Source: Pelagerythrobacter rhizovicinus
GTDB lineage: Bacteria > Pseudomonadota > Alphaproteobacteria > Sphingomonadales > Sphingomonadaceae
DNA length: 64,000 bases
Assembly (NCBI RefSeq): GCF_004135625.1
Contig: NZ_SDPV01000001.1
Span: 1,238,501-1,302,500, forward strand
Direction of reading: 5' to 3'
Below are positions 16,926-25,641 of the stretch, piece after piece (the first letter of the stretch is position 1; every line of letters begins with the position of its first letter). The translations under genes and the position numbers were made by a program. The notes beneath the pieces were generated by a model. It saw nothing but the letters and a program-made list of their open reading frames with translations. It was not told the DNA's origin and made no database searches.

Positions 16926-17933
16926 TCAGATCAGCCCCGCCATCACGCCGGCGGTGTCGATCATGCGGTTGGAGAAGCCCCACTCGTTGTCGTACCAGCT
17001 CACCACGCGGGCGAGCTTGCCTTCGAGCACGGCGGTCTCGAGGCTGTCGACGGTCGAACTCGCCGGATAGTGGTTGAAGTCGCTCGAGACGAGCGGCTGG
17101 TCGGTGTAGTCGAGCACGCCCTTCATCGCGCCTTCCGAAGCGGCCTTGAGCGCGGCGTTGAGCTCCTCCGCGCTGGTATCGCGGCCGGGGGTGAAGACGA
17201 GGTCGATCAGGCTGACGTTCGGCGTCGGCACGCGGACCGAGGAGCCGTCGAGCTTGCCCTTGAGCTCCGGCAGGACGAGCCCGACCGCGCGCGCGGCGCC
17301 GGTGGTGGTAGGGATCATGTTCTGCGCGCCGGCGCGGGCGCGGCGCAGATCCTTGTGGATCTGGTCGAGCATGCGCTGGTCGTTGGTGTAGCTGTGGATC
17401 GTGGTCATGAAGCCGCGCTCGATGCCCACGGCCTCGTGCAGCACCTTGGCGACCGGCGCGAGGCAGTTGGTGGTGCAGCTCGCGTTGGAGACGATCACGT
17501 CGTCCGCGGTCAGCGTGTCCTGATTGACGCCGAACACGATGGTCTTCGACACGCCCGTCGCGGGGGCGGAGATCAGGACGCGCTTGGCGCCCGCGTCGAG
17601 GTGCGGACGGCTCGCCTCGTCGGACTGGAAGAAGCCGGTGCACTCGAGCACGATGTCGATACCGTTCGCCTTGTGCGGCAGCTTGCCCGGCTCGCGCTCG
17701 GCGGTGACGTGGATGCGCTTGCCGTTGACGACCAGGTCGTTGCCATCGGTCTCGACCTTGCCGGGAAAGCGGCCGTGCGTGCTGTCGAAGCCGAACAGCA
17801 GCGCGTTGGACTCGGTGTCGGCGAGATCGTTGATCGAGACGAGTTCGAGATCATGGTCGTCGCGCTCCAGGATGGCCCGCGCCACGAGCCGCCCGATACG
17901 TCCGAAACCGTTGATCGCAACCTTGGTCGCCAT
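16926..17933 (-). CDS. gap: Glyceraldehyde-3-phosphate dehydrogenase, type I
   Basis: The enzyme oxidises glyceraldehyde-3-phosphate to 1,3-bisphosphoglycerate with NAD. The 335-residue protein shows the Rossmann start INGFGRIGRLVARAI and the catalytic SNASCTTNCLAP with the active cysteine; the end reads SWYDNEWGFSNRM. The start is ATG 17933 behind AGGAGC. The tkt stop is about 15 nt upstream, so tkt and gap are co-transcribed. Confidence 0.97.
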   Translation of the reverse strand: MATKVAINGFGRIGRLVARAILERDDHDLELVSINDLADTESNALLFGFDSTHGRFPGKVETDGNDLVVNGKRIHVTAEREPGKLPHKANGIDIVLECTGFFQSDEASRPHLDAGAKRVLISAPATGVSKTIVFGVNQDTLTADDVIVSNASCTTNCLAPVAKVLHEAVGIERGFMTTIHSYTNDQRMLDQIHKDLRRARAGAQNMIPTTTGAARAVGLVLPELKGKLDGSSVRVPTPNVSLIDLVFTPGRDTSAEELNAALKAASEGAMKGVLDYTDQPLVSSDFNHYPASSTVDSLETAVLEGKLARVVSWYDNEWGFSNRMIDTAGVMAGLI

Positions 17934-17947
17934 ATGAAGAGCTCCTG

Positions 17948-19921
17948 CTAAAGGCCGAGTTTGGCCCGGATTTTGGGAACGATGGCTTCAGCGGTGAAGC
18001 CGAATTTCGCGAACAATTCCTCCGCCGGTGCGGAGGCGCCGAAGCGGTCGAGGCCGATCTGCAGCCCGTCCGTGCCGGTGTACCGCTCCCACCCGAGGGT
18101 CGAGCCGGCCTCGATCGAGACCTTAAGCGTGCCCGCCGGCAGCAGATCGCGCCGGTAGGCTTCGTCCTGGTCCTCGAACAGTTCCATGCACGGCATGGAG
18201 ACCACATCGGCGCCGATGCCCTGGCTTTCAAGCGCATCCGCCACATCGCAGGCGACCTGCACTTCGGAGCCGGTCGCGATCAGCACGACCTTGCGCTCCG
18301 CCTCGGCCGCGCGCAGGCGATAGGCGCCCTTGGCGCTGAGCATCTCGCCCTCATGGCGGAGTTGCGGCAGGTTCTGCCGGCTCAGCGCCAGGACCGAGGG
18401 CGTGCCCTTGGTCTGGAGCGCGAGGTTCCAGCACTCGGCGGTCTCGATGACATCCGCCGGGCGGTACACGTTGAGGTTCGGGATCAGCCGCAGGCTCATC
18501 ACCTGCTCGATCGGCTGGTGAGTCGGCCCGTCCTCGCCCAGCCCGATCGAATCGTGCGTGAAGACGTAGATCACCCGCGCCTGCTGCAGGGCGGAGAGGC
18601 GGACCGCGTTGCGGCAATAGTCGCTGAAGATCAGGAACGTGCCGCCGTACGGGATCACGCCGCCGTGCAGCGCCATGCCGTTCATCGCCGCGGCCATGCC
18701 GAATTCGCGGATGCCGTAATAGACGTAGCGCCCGCCGTAATTGTCGGCCGTGAGCGGCTCCATCGCCTTGGTCTTGGTGTTGTTCGATCCGGTGAGGTCG
18801 GCCGAGCCGCCGACCATCTCGGGCAGACGCGGCGTGAGGACCTCGAGCGCCAGCTCCGAGGCCTTGCGGGTGGCGACCTTCTGGTCCTTCCCGAGCCACT
18901 CGGCGAAGGCCCTAGCGGCGTCCTCGCCCGCGGGGAGGTCGCCGGCCATGCGCCGTTCGAACTCGGCCTTGCGATCCGAAGCCGCGAGCCGGGCATGCCA
19001 GTCGCCACGAGCCTTCGCACCGCGCTCGCCGGTCGCGTGCCAGTCGGCGAGAATCGCTTCGGGAATCTCGAATGGTTCCGCGGTCCAGCCCAGTTCCTCG
19101 CGCGCCGCGGCGATCTCCTCAGCGCCGAGCGGCGCGCCGTGGGTCGCGGACGTGCCCTGCTTGTTGGGCGCGCCCTTGCCGATCACGGTGCGGCAGGCCA
19201 CCAGCGACGGACGCTCGTCCGCAAGCGCCTCGTCCAGCGCGCGCTGGATATCGGCCGGGTCGTGCCCGTCGCAGGCGACCGTGTGCCAGCCCGTCGCGTC
19301 ATAGCGCGCGCGGATGTCCTCGCTCGTCGAGAGATCGGTCGAGCCGTCGATGGTGATGCGGTTGTCGTCCCACAGCACGATCATGCGGCGGAGCTTGAGG
19401 TGCCCGGCGATCCCGATCGCTTCGTGGTTGATGCCTTCCATGAGGCAGCCGTCGCCCGCGACGACCCAGGTGCGGTGATCGACCAGATCGTCGCCGAACT
19501 CGGCGTTGAGGTGCCGCTCGGCGACCGCCATGCCGACCGCCATCGCCAGACCCTGGCCGAGCGGACCGGTCGTGCATTCCACGCCGTCCAGCAGGAAATT
19601 CTCCGGATGGCCCGCGCAGGGGCTGCCGAGCTGGCGGAAATTCCTGATCTCCTCCATCGTCGGATGCGCGTAGCCCGACAGGTGGAGCAGCGAGTAGATC
19701 AGCATCGAACCGTGCCCGGCGCTGAGCACGAAGCGGTCGCGGTCCGCCCAGTCGGGCGTGGACGGGTCGAATTTCAGATACTTCGACCACAGGACCGCGG
19801 CGACGTCGGCCATGCCCATCGGCATGCCGGGATGCCCCGAATTCGCCGCCTGCACCGCATCCATCGACAGCGCCCGGATGGCATTGGCCATCGGCGCCAG
19901 GCGGGTCGGATCGAGGCTCAT
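17948..19921 (-). CDS. tkt: Transketolase
   Basis: This thiamine-diphosphate enzyme moves two-carbon units between sugar phosphates in the pentose-phosphate pathway. The 657-residue protein has the full three-domain length. Visible motifs include AANSGHPGMPMGMADVAAVL, the TPP-binding GDGCLMEGINHEA, and the pyrimidine domain with FLIFSDYCRNAVRLSAL. ATG 19921 is preceded by AGGAG; a longer open frame upstream lacks family similarity. It is the first gene of the tkt-gap-pgk group and diverges from the zapA unit. Confidence 0.96.
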   Translation of the reverse strand: MSLDPTRLAPMANAIRALSMDAVQAANSGHPGMPMGMADVAAVLWSKYLKFDPSTPDWADRDRFVLSAGHGSMLIYSLLHLSGYAHPTMEEIRNFRQLGSPCAGHPENFLLDGVECTTGPLGQGLAMAVGMAVAERHLNAEFGDDLVDHRTWVVAGDGCLMEGINHEAIGIAGHLKLRRMIVLWDDNRITIDGSTDLSTSEDIRARYDATGWHTVACDGHDPADIQRALDEALADERPSLVACRTVIGKGAPNKQGTSATHGAPLGAEEIAAAREELGWTAEPFEIPEAILADWHATGERGAKARGDWHARLAASDRKAEFERRMAGDLPAGEDAARAFAEWLGKDQKVATRKASELALEVLTPRLPEMVGGSADLTGSNNTKTKAMEPLTADNYGGRYVYYGIREFGMAAAMNGMALHGGVIPYGGTFLIFSDYCRNAVRLSALQQARVIYVFTHDSIGLGEDGPTHQPIEQVMSLRLIPNLNVYRPADVIETAECWNLALQTKGTPSVLALSRQNLPQLRHEGEMLSAKGAYRLRAAEAERKVVLIATGSEVQVACDVADALESQGIGADVVSMPCMELFEDQDEAYRRDLLPAGTLKVSIEAGSTLGWERYTGTDGLQIGLDRFGASAPAEELFAKFGFTAEAIVPKIRAKLGL

Positions 19922-20112
19922 GCGGGGTATGCTCCTGGAGGACGTGAGATAATGCGCATGCCCGGTCGATTCGGGCGCGCGAAGCCTTTGCGGACGCACA
20001 GGCGCAGGTCAACAGCGCGCCGCGACACGTCCCCTGCCTCCAAACCAGTCCAACTTATCAACAGGCGACGACAAGGCTTTGCTCCGTCACATATTTGCGA
20101 TAGTTTGGCCTT

Positions 20113-20307
20113 ATGAATGGCGAGCGTATCGAACGCGCCGTGCAGCGCATCGAAACCGCGCTCGGCCGGATCGCCAAGGCGGCGGACGACTACCGCCCCG
20201 CTCCGCCCTCGGTCTCCGGCCTCGTGGTCGAGCACGGACGGCTGCGCGAAGCGGCCACCGGCGCGCTCAAGGAGCTGGACGAACTGATCGAGAGGCTGGA
20301 ACGATGA
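20113..20307 (+). CDS. Small coiled-coil protein upstream of zapA (DUF4164-like)
   Basis: This 64-residue protein is made of two short amphipathic helices (IERAVQRIETALGRIAKAAD and ATGALKELDELIERLER) joined by a proline-rich loop. Its last codons overlap zapA as ATGA. In many alphaproteobacteria a small coiled-coil protein precedes zapA, and this one fits by position and character. A role with ZapA at the division site is plausible but not shown by sequence. Confidence 0.72.
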   Translation: MNGERIERAVQRIETALGRIAKAADDYRPAPPSVSGLVVEHGRLREAATGALKELDELIERLER

Positions 20308-20762
20308 GCGAGGTCAAGCTCCTGATCGGCGGTCGCGAATATATGGTCGCCTGCGCCGAGGGCGAGGAAGCACACGTTGCCCGCCTGGGGGAGACTGTCG
20401 ACGCCAAGCTGCAGCAGCTCGGAAGCAATCTCACGGCCCGGGACGCTCAGAACCTGCTCTTTGCCGCGCTCCTGCTGGCGGACGAGCTGCACGAGCAGCG
20501 GGGCGGCGCATCGGTGGACCGTGAGGAGGAGGTCAAGCGGCTTCGCGCCGCGCTGCAGGACGCCGAAGTGGACGCTGCGGCGGCGCGGGCCGAGATCGAG
20601 ACAGCGCGCCGGGAACTCGATGAACTGAGAGCGAAGCCTGGAGCGGGTTCCCCCGCTCCCGATCTGTTTCGCGATCCGGGACTCGCCCCCGCTCTCGAGC
20701 GTTTCGCCGACCTGCTCGAGAATTGCGCCGAGAAGCTTGAGAGCAAGGCGGCGGCGCACTAG
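20304..20762 (+). CDS. zapA: Cell division protein ZapA
   Basis: ZapA binds FtsZ and stabilises the Z ring. The 152-residue protein has the ZapA head at residues 1-75 (VKLLIGGREYMVACAEGEEA, LGSNLTARDAQNLLFAALLL) and then a coiled coil (REEEVKRLRAALQDAEVDAA). The C-terminal extension from residue 110 is longer than in E. coli ZapA, as is common in alphaproteobacteria. It is coupled to the small upstream gene by ATGA and is followed by the 6S RNA region. Confidence 0.9.
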   Translation: MSEVKLLIGGREYMVACAEGEEAHVARLGETVDAKLQQLGSNLTARDAQNLLFAALLLADELHEQRGGASVDREEEVKRLRAALQDAEVDAAAARAEIETARRELDELRAKPGAGSPAPDLFRDPGLAPALERFADLLENCAEKLESKAAAH

Positions 20763-20799
20763 ATAGAGGCTGGCGGGACTGCCCGGCACGAGCCGCTAG

Positions 20800-20930
20800 A
20801 ATATCCCTGAGGCTATAAGCAATCCAACGGGAGCTGTCCCTGCCTTGGTCCACTGGTTCGTCCGGGGGGCCCGGGCATACGGCGCCCACCTGACGTTTAG
20901 GCGTCAGAGGATTTCGCCGGCAAACGACCC
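20800..20930 (+). ncRNA. ssrS: 6S RNA (approximate ends)
   Basis: The 200-nt gap between zapA and the 5-formyl-THF cyclo-ligase gene is the usual place of 6S RNA in proteobacteria. It contains a GC-rich long-hairpin region with the stretch CCCGGGCATACGGCGCCCAC, which resembles the conserved 3' half of alphaproteobacterial 6S RNA, and CCCTGA and TCAG segments that can close the stem. 6S RNA binds the housekeeping RNA polymerase in stationary phase. The boundaries are estimates. Confidence 0.75.
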
Positions 20931-20962
20931 ATGGTGGTTCCGCCACTCGATTTCCCCGATAT

Positions 20963-21541
20963 ATGCAGGACATGACCAAGGCCGAACTGAGGAAGGCGCT
21001 GCGCGCCGCGCGCCGCGAGCATGTCGCCGCCTTGCCCGAGCAGATTCGCGCGCTCGTGTTCCACCGCCCGCCCGCGCCGCTGCTCGAACGCATTCCGGAC
21101 GGCGCCGCGATCGGCCTCTACCTCGCGCATCCGCACGAGGCGCCGGCCGCGTCCTATGCCCGGTTCTTCGCCGAGCGCGGGCACCCGGTCGCCCTTCCCC
21201 GTTTCGCCACGCGCGAGGCACCGATGGAATTCGCCCGGCATACCGATCCGTTTGGGGAGAGCGATCTCGTCGACGGCCCGTTCGCGATTCGCCAGCCCGC
21301 AGCCGATGCCGAAGCGATCGAGCCGCAGGTGCTGTTAATGCCGCTGCTCGGCTTCACCGATCGCGGCGACCGCCTGGGACAAGGCGGGGGACACTACGAC
21401 CGCTGGCTGGCCGCGCACCCGGACACGCTGCGGATCGGCCTCGCGTGGGATAGCCAGCTCGTCGACGAACTGCCGGTCGAACCGCACGACATGCCGCTCG
21501 ATCTGGTCGTCACGCCCACCCGGCTCTACGGACCGTTCTGA
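20963..21541 (+). CDS. 5-formyltetrahydrofolate cyclo-ligase
   Basis: The enzyme converts 5-formyl-THF to 5,10-methenyl-THF with ATP. The 192-residue protein has the family start KAELRKALRAARREHVAALP and the signature RGDRLGQGGGHYDRWLA near residue 140 with the phosphate-binding GQGGGHYDR. An alternative ATG lies three codons downstream. It follows 6S RNA, the conserved order zapA-ssrS-cyclo-ligase, and its stop overlaps the next start by 1 nt. Confidence 0.93.
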   Translation: MQDMTKAELRKALRAARREHVAALPEQIRALVFHRPPAPLLERIPDGAAIGLYLAHPHEAPAASYARFFAERGHPVALPRFATREAPMEFARHTDPFGESDLVDGPFAIRQPAADAEAIEPQVLLMPLLGFTDRGDRLGQGGGHYDRWLAAHPDTLRIGLAWDSQLVDELPVEPHDMPLDLVVTPTRLYGPF

Positions 21542-21756
21542 TGCGCGAAGAACCGAGCTGGCGCCTCCCGGTGGGGATCCTGGGGCTGCTTGCCGGCCTG
21601 ACGGTCTACGGCCTGCTGATCGCGCGCTACGTGCCCGATCTCATCGACGGCTGGCCGGCCTGGGCACAGACTCCGATCTACCTCGCGCTGGGCCTCGTCT
21701 GGCTGCTGCCGCTCAGGCGCTTCCTGATCTGGATGGAAACCGGCCGCTGGGGGTGA
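21541..21756 (+). CDS. DUF2842-type small membrane protein
   Basis: This 71-residue protein has two membrane segments (residues 10-29 and about 44-60) separated by a short loop with WPAWAQTPIYLALGL. Length, position behind the cyclo-ligase and the ending of the LPLRRFLIWMETGRW type fit the DUF2842 family of alphaproteobacteria. Its start overlaps the cyclo-ligase stop (TGATG). The function is unknown. Confidence 0.8.
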   Translation: MREEPSWRLPVGILGLLAGLTVYGLLIARYVPDLIDGWPAWAQTPIYLALGLVWLLPLRRFLIWMETGRWG

Positions 21757-21810
21757 CCCGTTGCGCGGTGTTGCCATCACTCACGATCAAATCTGGAAGA
21801 AAATCCCAAG

Positions 21811-21887
<77 letters not shown>

Positions 21888-22065
21888 GCATTCTCGGGCG
21901 GTGCACCGCTTGGGAGCCGCGCCACTAGGGCAGCCGGAAAGGGCTGTCAATGGCCTCGCGCGCGGCTTTTTCACGTGTTGAAAAGCACCCGTGCGGACGC
22001 GTTCGTTAACCATATTTTCGTCTGTTCGCGTCATCTCGGAGCCCGAGGAGACGAAGGGGGAAACC

Positions 22066-22524
22066 ATGCGTATCGGCCTCGTGATCGGCAGCCTCGCCTG
22101 CTTCGCCGCGAGCGGCGTGGCGGCACAATCCGCGAGCGGCATCTCGCGCGCTGTCTACGTGGAGCGCGTCGCGACCACACCCGGCGGAGAGCGGGTTCGC
22201 ACGATCGAGCCGGCCGAGAACCTGCGGCCCGGCGACAAGGTCGTGCTGATGGTCGAATGGCACGGTTGGCGGAGCGGCGATCCGGTCACGGTCTCCAGCG
22301 CAATACCGCGTGCGCTCGCCTTCCAGCGGAGCAGTTCGGACGTGCTCGAGGTCTCGATTGATGGCGGGCGAACCTGGGGCCGGCTGGGCAGGATGCGGAT
22401 CACCGACCGCGACGGCAGCCGCCTCGCCTCGCCCGAGGACGTGACGCACTTGCGCTGGCGCTTCAACGACGGCAGCGCCGCCTCGAGCGCCGCCCGCGTG
22501 ACCTACAGCGCCATCGTGCGCTGA
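22066..22524 (+). CDS. Secreted hypothetical protein, 152 residues
   Basis: The ORF starts at ATG 22066 behind AGGGGGAAACC. Residues 1-20 are a signal peptide (GSLACFAASGVAAQ). The mature domain is beta-rich (NLRPGDKVVLMVEW, FQRSSSDVLEVSIDGGRTWG, THLRWRFNDG), which suggests an immunoglobulin-like or DUF11-like fold in the envelope. I do not recognise a named family. It stands alone between tRNA-Asp and a convergent gene. Confidence 0.7.
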   Translation: MRIGLVIGSLACFAASGVAAQSASGISRAVYVERVATTPGGERVRTIEPAENLRPGDKVVLMVEWHGWRSGDPVTVSSAIPRALAFQRSSSDVLEVSIDGGRTWGRLGRMRITDRDGSRLASPEDVTHLRWRFNDGSAASSAARVTYSAIVR

Positions 22525-22533
22525 GCGGGCCGA

Positions 22534-23109
22534 CTAGCAGCCTGCGTACTTCCAGTTGCGCTTCTTGCCCTCGCCGAGCCACTCAACGGCAGTGGCGATG
22601 CGCTTCGCGCGCGTTTCCGGGCGCTTCGCCTCGAGGATCCATTCCAGGTACTCGCGGCGGTAGGACGGCGCGAGCGTGCCGAAGAACGCGCGCGCCTGCG
22701 GCGCAGCCTCGAGCGCGCTGCCGAAGTCGTCCGGCATCGCGATCTCCGGCTTGGGTTTCGCCGCGCGCGTCGATGCTTTTCCTGAAGCGAACGCATCGGC
22801 AGCCGCCCGGAAGCGTGCCGCGAGGTTCTCGTCCGGCGGCAAATCTCCGAGCGCGCCGATCTTGCCGAGAGTGCCCATGCCTTCCGCCGAGTCATCCTCG
22901 CCGTGAATCATCACTGCCGCATGCGCCCTGAACGCCGCCATCCCGACCACGTTCTTACCGCCCACCGTGAAGTGCGGCATGCCCCATTTGATCGCCTCCT
23001 CCGCCTCCGGGAGCGCGGAATGCACGAGAGCGCGGACATGCCGAAGGATCGGCTGCGCGAAGGGCTCGGCCTTGTCGATATAGGCGTCTACGCGGGGGTC
23101 GGTGGCCAT
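22534..23109 (-). CDS. YdeI/DUF1801 family protein
   Basis: This 191-residue protein has an N-terminal DUF1801 domain (residues 5-110; EAEEAIKWGMPHFTVGGKNV) and a C-terminal YdeI-type helical domain (FFGTLAPSYRREYLEWILEA, RAKRIATAVEWLGEGKKRNW). YdeI-like proteins are annotated as bacteriocin-protection or OmpD-associated, but the biochemical role is unknown. The protein is soluble. Its ATG 23109 lies 19 nt from repeat copy C. Confidence 0.85.
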   Translation of the reverse strand: MATDPRVDAYIDKAEPFAQPILRHVRALVHSALPEAEEAIKWGMPHFTVGGKNVVGMAAFRAHAAVMIHGEDDSAEGMGTLGKIGALGDLPPDENLAARFRAAADAFASGKASTRAAKPKPEIAMPDDFGSALEAAPQARAFFGTLAPSYRREYLEWILEAKRPETRAKRIATAVEWLGEGKKRNWKYAGC

Positions 23110-23127
23110 GAAAACGAGCCTACCCGA

Positions 23128-23216
23128 TCCTCCCCATTTTCGCGAAGCGCAAATGGAGAAGTGGCAAACGCCGCAGGCGGCTGACGGAGGGGCATTGGTG
23201 CGAAGGCCCCTCCACC
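23128..23216. repeat. Multi-hairpin interspersed repeat, copy C (right part missing)
   Basis: This 89-nt copy has the first hairpin (TCCTCCCCATTTT and AAATGGAGAA), the ACGCCGCAGGCGGCTGACGG part and the GGAGGGGC and GGCCCCTCC pair, but lacks the final hairpin present in copies A and B. It ends 2 nt before the bkdB stop codon. Confidence 0.82.
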
Positions 23217-23218
23217 GG

Positions 23219-24577
23219 TCAGTCCGCCAGCAGGAGCACCGGCGTCTCGAGCAGCTTCTTCAGCGCCTGGACGAAGCTGGCCGCGTCGTAGCCGTCGACC
23301 ACCCGGTGATCGCAGCTGATCGAGACGTTCATCAGCTTGCGCTTCTCGATCCGCTCACCGCCCACGCCATCCGGCACGAACATCGGCCGCTCGATGATCC
23401 GGTTGGGTCCGATGATCGCGACTTCGGGGCGGTTGATGACCGGCGTCGTCGCCACGCCGCCCAGCGGACCGAGCGAAGTGAGCGTGAGCGTCGAGCCGGA
23501 GAGCTCCTCCGACTTCGCGGACCCGTCGCGCGCGGCGTCCGCCAGGCGGCCGATCTCGCGCGCGAGCTGCCACAGGTTCTTCGCCTGTGCGTCGCGGATC
23601 ACCGGGACCATCAGGCCCTTGTCGGTCTGCGTCGCCATGCCGAGGTGGACGGCGCCGTGGCGCGTGACCACGCCCGCCTCGTCGTCGTAGCGCGCGTTAA
23701 TCATCGGGAAGTCCGGCAGCGTCCGGCAGATTGCGGAGATCAGCAGCGGCAGCATGGTGAGCTTCGGCTTGTTCCCACGGTTCGCGTTGAGATCGGCGCG
23801 CAGCCGCTCAAGCTCGGTCACATCGCATTCCTCGACGTAGGAGAAATGCGGGATGTTGCGCTTTGATTCAGCCATGTTCTGCGCGATGCGCTTGCGCAGG
23901 CCGATGACCTTGATCTCCTCGTCAGCCCGTGCGCGGCCCGCGGACGAGAACCCGCTGCCGGCGTTGTAGGCTAGGAAGCTGTCGAGATCGGCGTGACGCA
24001 CGCGCCCGTCCTCGGCCGGCTTTACTTCGGCGAGGTCGATGCCGAGGTCCTTCGCGCGGGCACGCACGGCAGGAGAGGCAAGAACCTTCTTCCCCCCCGT
24101 TCGTGCTGAGCTTGTCGAAGCACCGCTTTTTTCTTCCGGCGCCGCGCCAGAAGTGGAGGACGGCCCTTCGACAAGCTCAGGGCGAACGGGTTTGGCGTCT
24201 TGAGGCTGTTCCGCCGCAATCGCATCGTCGGCGTCGCTCGCATCCGAGGTCTCCACCTCGATCCGTTCCTCGACCTCATCGGCTTTCGGCGCGGGCGCGG
24301 CGTCTTCTGCCCCCTGCACGTCCTCGGGCACCTCGCCCTCGGTCTCGATCACCACCAGCATCGAGCCGATCGCGATCGTGTCGCCGATCTCGCCGGCAAC
24401 CTCGACGACCTTGCCCGCGACCGGGCTTTCCATTTCGACGGTCGCCTTGTCGGTCATCATGTCGGCGAGGCGGTCGTCTTCCTCTACGCTATCGCCGACC
24501 TTGACGTGCCAGTCGACGATCTCGGCCTCGGCAATGCCTTCGCCGATGTCGGGAAGATTGAAGGTGAATCTGGCCAT
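23219..24577 (-). CDS. bkdB: Branched-chain 2-oxoacid dehydrogenase E2 (lipoyl acyltransferase)
   Basis: E2 is the core of the complex; it accepts the acyl group on lipoate and passes it to CoA. The 452-residue protein has a lipoyl domain (1-80, lipoyl-Lys44 in MTDKATVEME), a linker of about 85 residues, an E3-binding domain (164-206, LASPAVRARAKDLGIDL) and the catalytic domain with SCDHRVVDGYDAA (His424, Asp428). ATG 24577 is 5 nt after the E1-beta stop. The linker at residues 129-161 is encoded by an inserted composite REP element (VRPELVEGP and STSSARTG). The operon lacks an E3 gene. A pyruvate dehydrogenase E2 is less likely given the E1 types. Confidence 0.92.
   Translation of the reverse strand: MARFTFNLPDIGEGIAEAEIVDWHVKVGDSVEEDDRLADMMTDKATVEMESPVAGKVVEVAGEIGDTIAIGSMLVVIETEGEVPEDVQGAEDAAPAPKADEVEERIEVETSDASDADDAIAAEQPQDAKPVRPELVEGPSSTSGAAPEEKSGASTSSARTGGKKVLASPAVRARAKDLGIDLAEVKPAEDGRVRHADLDSFLAYNAGSGFSSAGRARADEEIKVIGLRKRIAQNMAESKRNIPHFSYVEECDVTELERLRADLNANRGNKPKLTMLPLLISAICRTLPDFPMINARYDDEAGVVTRHGAVHLGMATQTDKGLMVPVIRDAQAKNLWQLAREIGRLADAARDGSAKSEELSGSTLTLTSLGPLGGVATTPVINRPEVAIIGPNRIIERPMFVPDGVGGERIEKRKLMNVSISCDHRVVDGYDAASFVQALKKLLETPVLLLAD
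24098..24189. repeat. Composite REP-type element inside bkdB
   Basis: CGTTCGTGCTGAGCTTGTCG at 24098 and its inverted partner CGACAAGCTCAGGGCGAACG near 24189 flank a spacer of about 45 nt with a GCTTTTTTCTTCCGGCGC start. The same composite architecture is seen at 16811-16915. The whole element lies in frame within the E2 linker and keeps the reading frame open on the coding strand. Confidence 0.88.
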
Positions 24578-24582
24578 CTGCG

Positions 24583-25641
24583 TCAGTCCTTCAGAAGCTT
24601 GTCGATCGCTTCGCCGATGCGAACCGGGCCGGGGAAATAGGCCCATTCGAGGCTGTGCGGATAGGGGGTGTCGAAGCCGGTCACGCGCTCGACCGGGGCT
24701 TCGAGGTGATAGAAGCAGCGCTCGGTGACGAGCGCGGAGAGTTCCGCGCCGAAGCCGGAGGTGCGGGTCGCCTCGTGCACGATCAGGCACTTGCCGGTCC
24801 GTTCGACCGAGGCTTCGATCGCCTCGATGTCGATCGGCACCAGCGTGCGGAGGTCGAGGATCTCCGCTTCGACGCCCTTCTCGCGGCAGACCGATTCGAC
24901 TACGTGGACCATCGTGCCGTAAGTCAGCACGGTCATCGCGTCGCCCTCGGTCACCGTGCGCGCCTTGCCGAGCGGGATCTTGTAGTATCCCTCGGGCACC
25001 ACGCTCTGCGGATGGCGCTTCCACGGTTCGGCCGGCTTGTCGTAGTAGCCGCTGAACGGCCCGTTGTAGATCCGCTTCGGCTCGAAGAAAATCACCGGGT
25101 CGTTGTCCTCGATGCACGAGATCAGCAGCCCCTTGGCGTCATAGGGCGTCGAAGGGATCACGGTCTTGAGACCCGAGACGTGGGTGAAGATCGCCTCCGG
25201 GCTCTGGCTGTGGGTCTGCCCTCCGAAAATGCCGCCGCCGAACGGCGAGCGCACCGTCATCGGCGCAATGTACTCGGTCGCGGAGCGATAGCGCAGACGG
25301 GCCGCTTCGGAGATGAGCTGGTCGAGCCCCGGGTAGATGTAGTCGGCGAACTGGATCTCGGGCACGGGCCTGAGGCCATAGGCGCCCATCCCGACCGCGA
25401 CGCCGATGATCCCGCATTCGGAAATCGGCGTGTCGAACACCCGCGTCTTGCCATGCTTCTTCTGCAGGCCGGCGGTGCAACGGAAGACGCCGCCGAAGTA
25501 GCCGACATCCTCCCCCATCACGATCACGTCGGGGTCCCGCTCCAGCATGATGTCGAGCGCGTCGTTGATCGCCTCGATCATGTTGAGGCGGCGCTCGGTG
25601 CCGCTCTGCGCCGCCTGGTTTTCCTTCACTTCGGCGCTCAT
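24583..25641 (-). CDS. bkdA2: Branched-chain 2-oxoacid dehydrogenase E1 beta subunit
   Basis: The E1 alpha2-beta2 enzyme decarboxylates branched-chain 2-oxoacids with thiamine diphosphate. The 352-residue protein carries the beta signature VMGEDVGYFGGVFRCTAGLQ, typical of branched-chain rather than pyruvate E1-beta, then RVFDTPISECGIIGVAVGMG and APMTVRSPFGGGIFGG. Its ATG overlaps the E1-alpha stop as ATGA. E2 follows after 5 nt. Confidence 0.93.
   Translation of the reverse strand: MSAEVKENQAAQSGTERRLNMIEAINDALDIMLERDPDVIVMGEDVGYFGGVFRCTAGLQKKHGKTRVFDTPISECGIIGVAVGMGAYGLRPVPEIQFADYIYPGLDQLISEAARLRYRSATEYIAPMTVRSPFGGGIFGGQTHSQSPEAIFTHVSGLKTVIPSTPYDAKGLLISCIEDNDPVIFFEPKRIYNGPFSGYYDKPAEPWKRHPQSVVPEGYYKIPLGKARTVTEGDAMTVLTYGTMVHVVESVCREKGVEAEILDLRTLVPIDIEAIEASVERTGKCLIVHEATRTSGFGAELSALVTERCFYHLEAPVERVTGFDTPYPHSLEWAYFPGPVRIGEAIDKLLKD

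Noticed and set aside
20040-20112. DnaA-box-like TTATCAACA upstream of the zapA unit.
   Set aside because: It is a single copy with a mismatch and no clustering, so no origin can be claimed.
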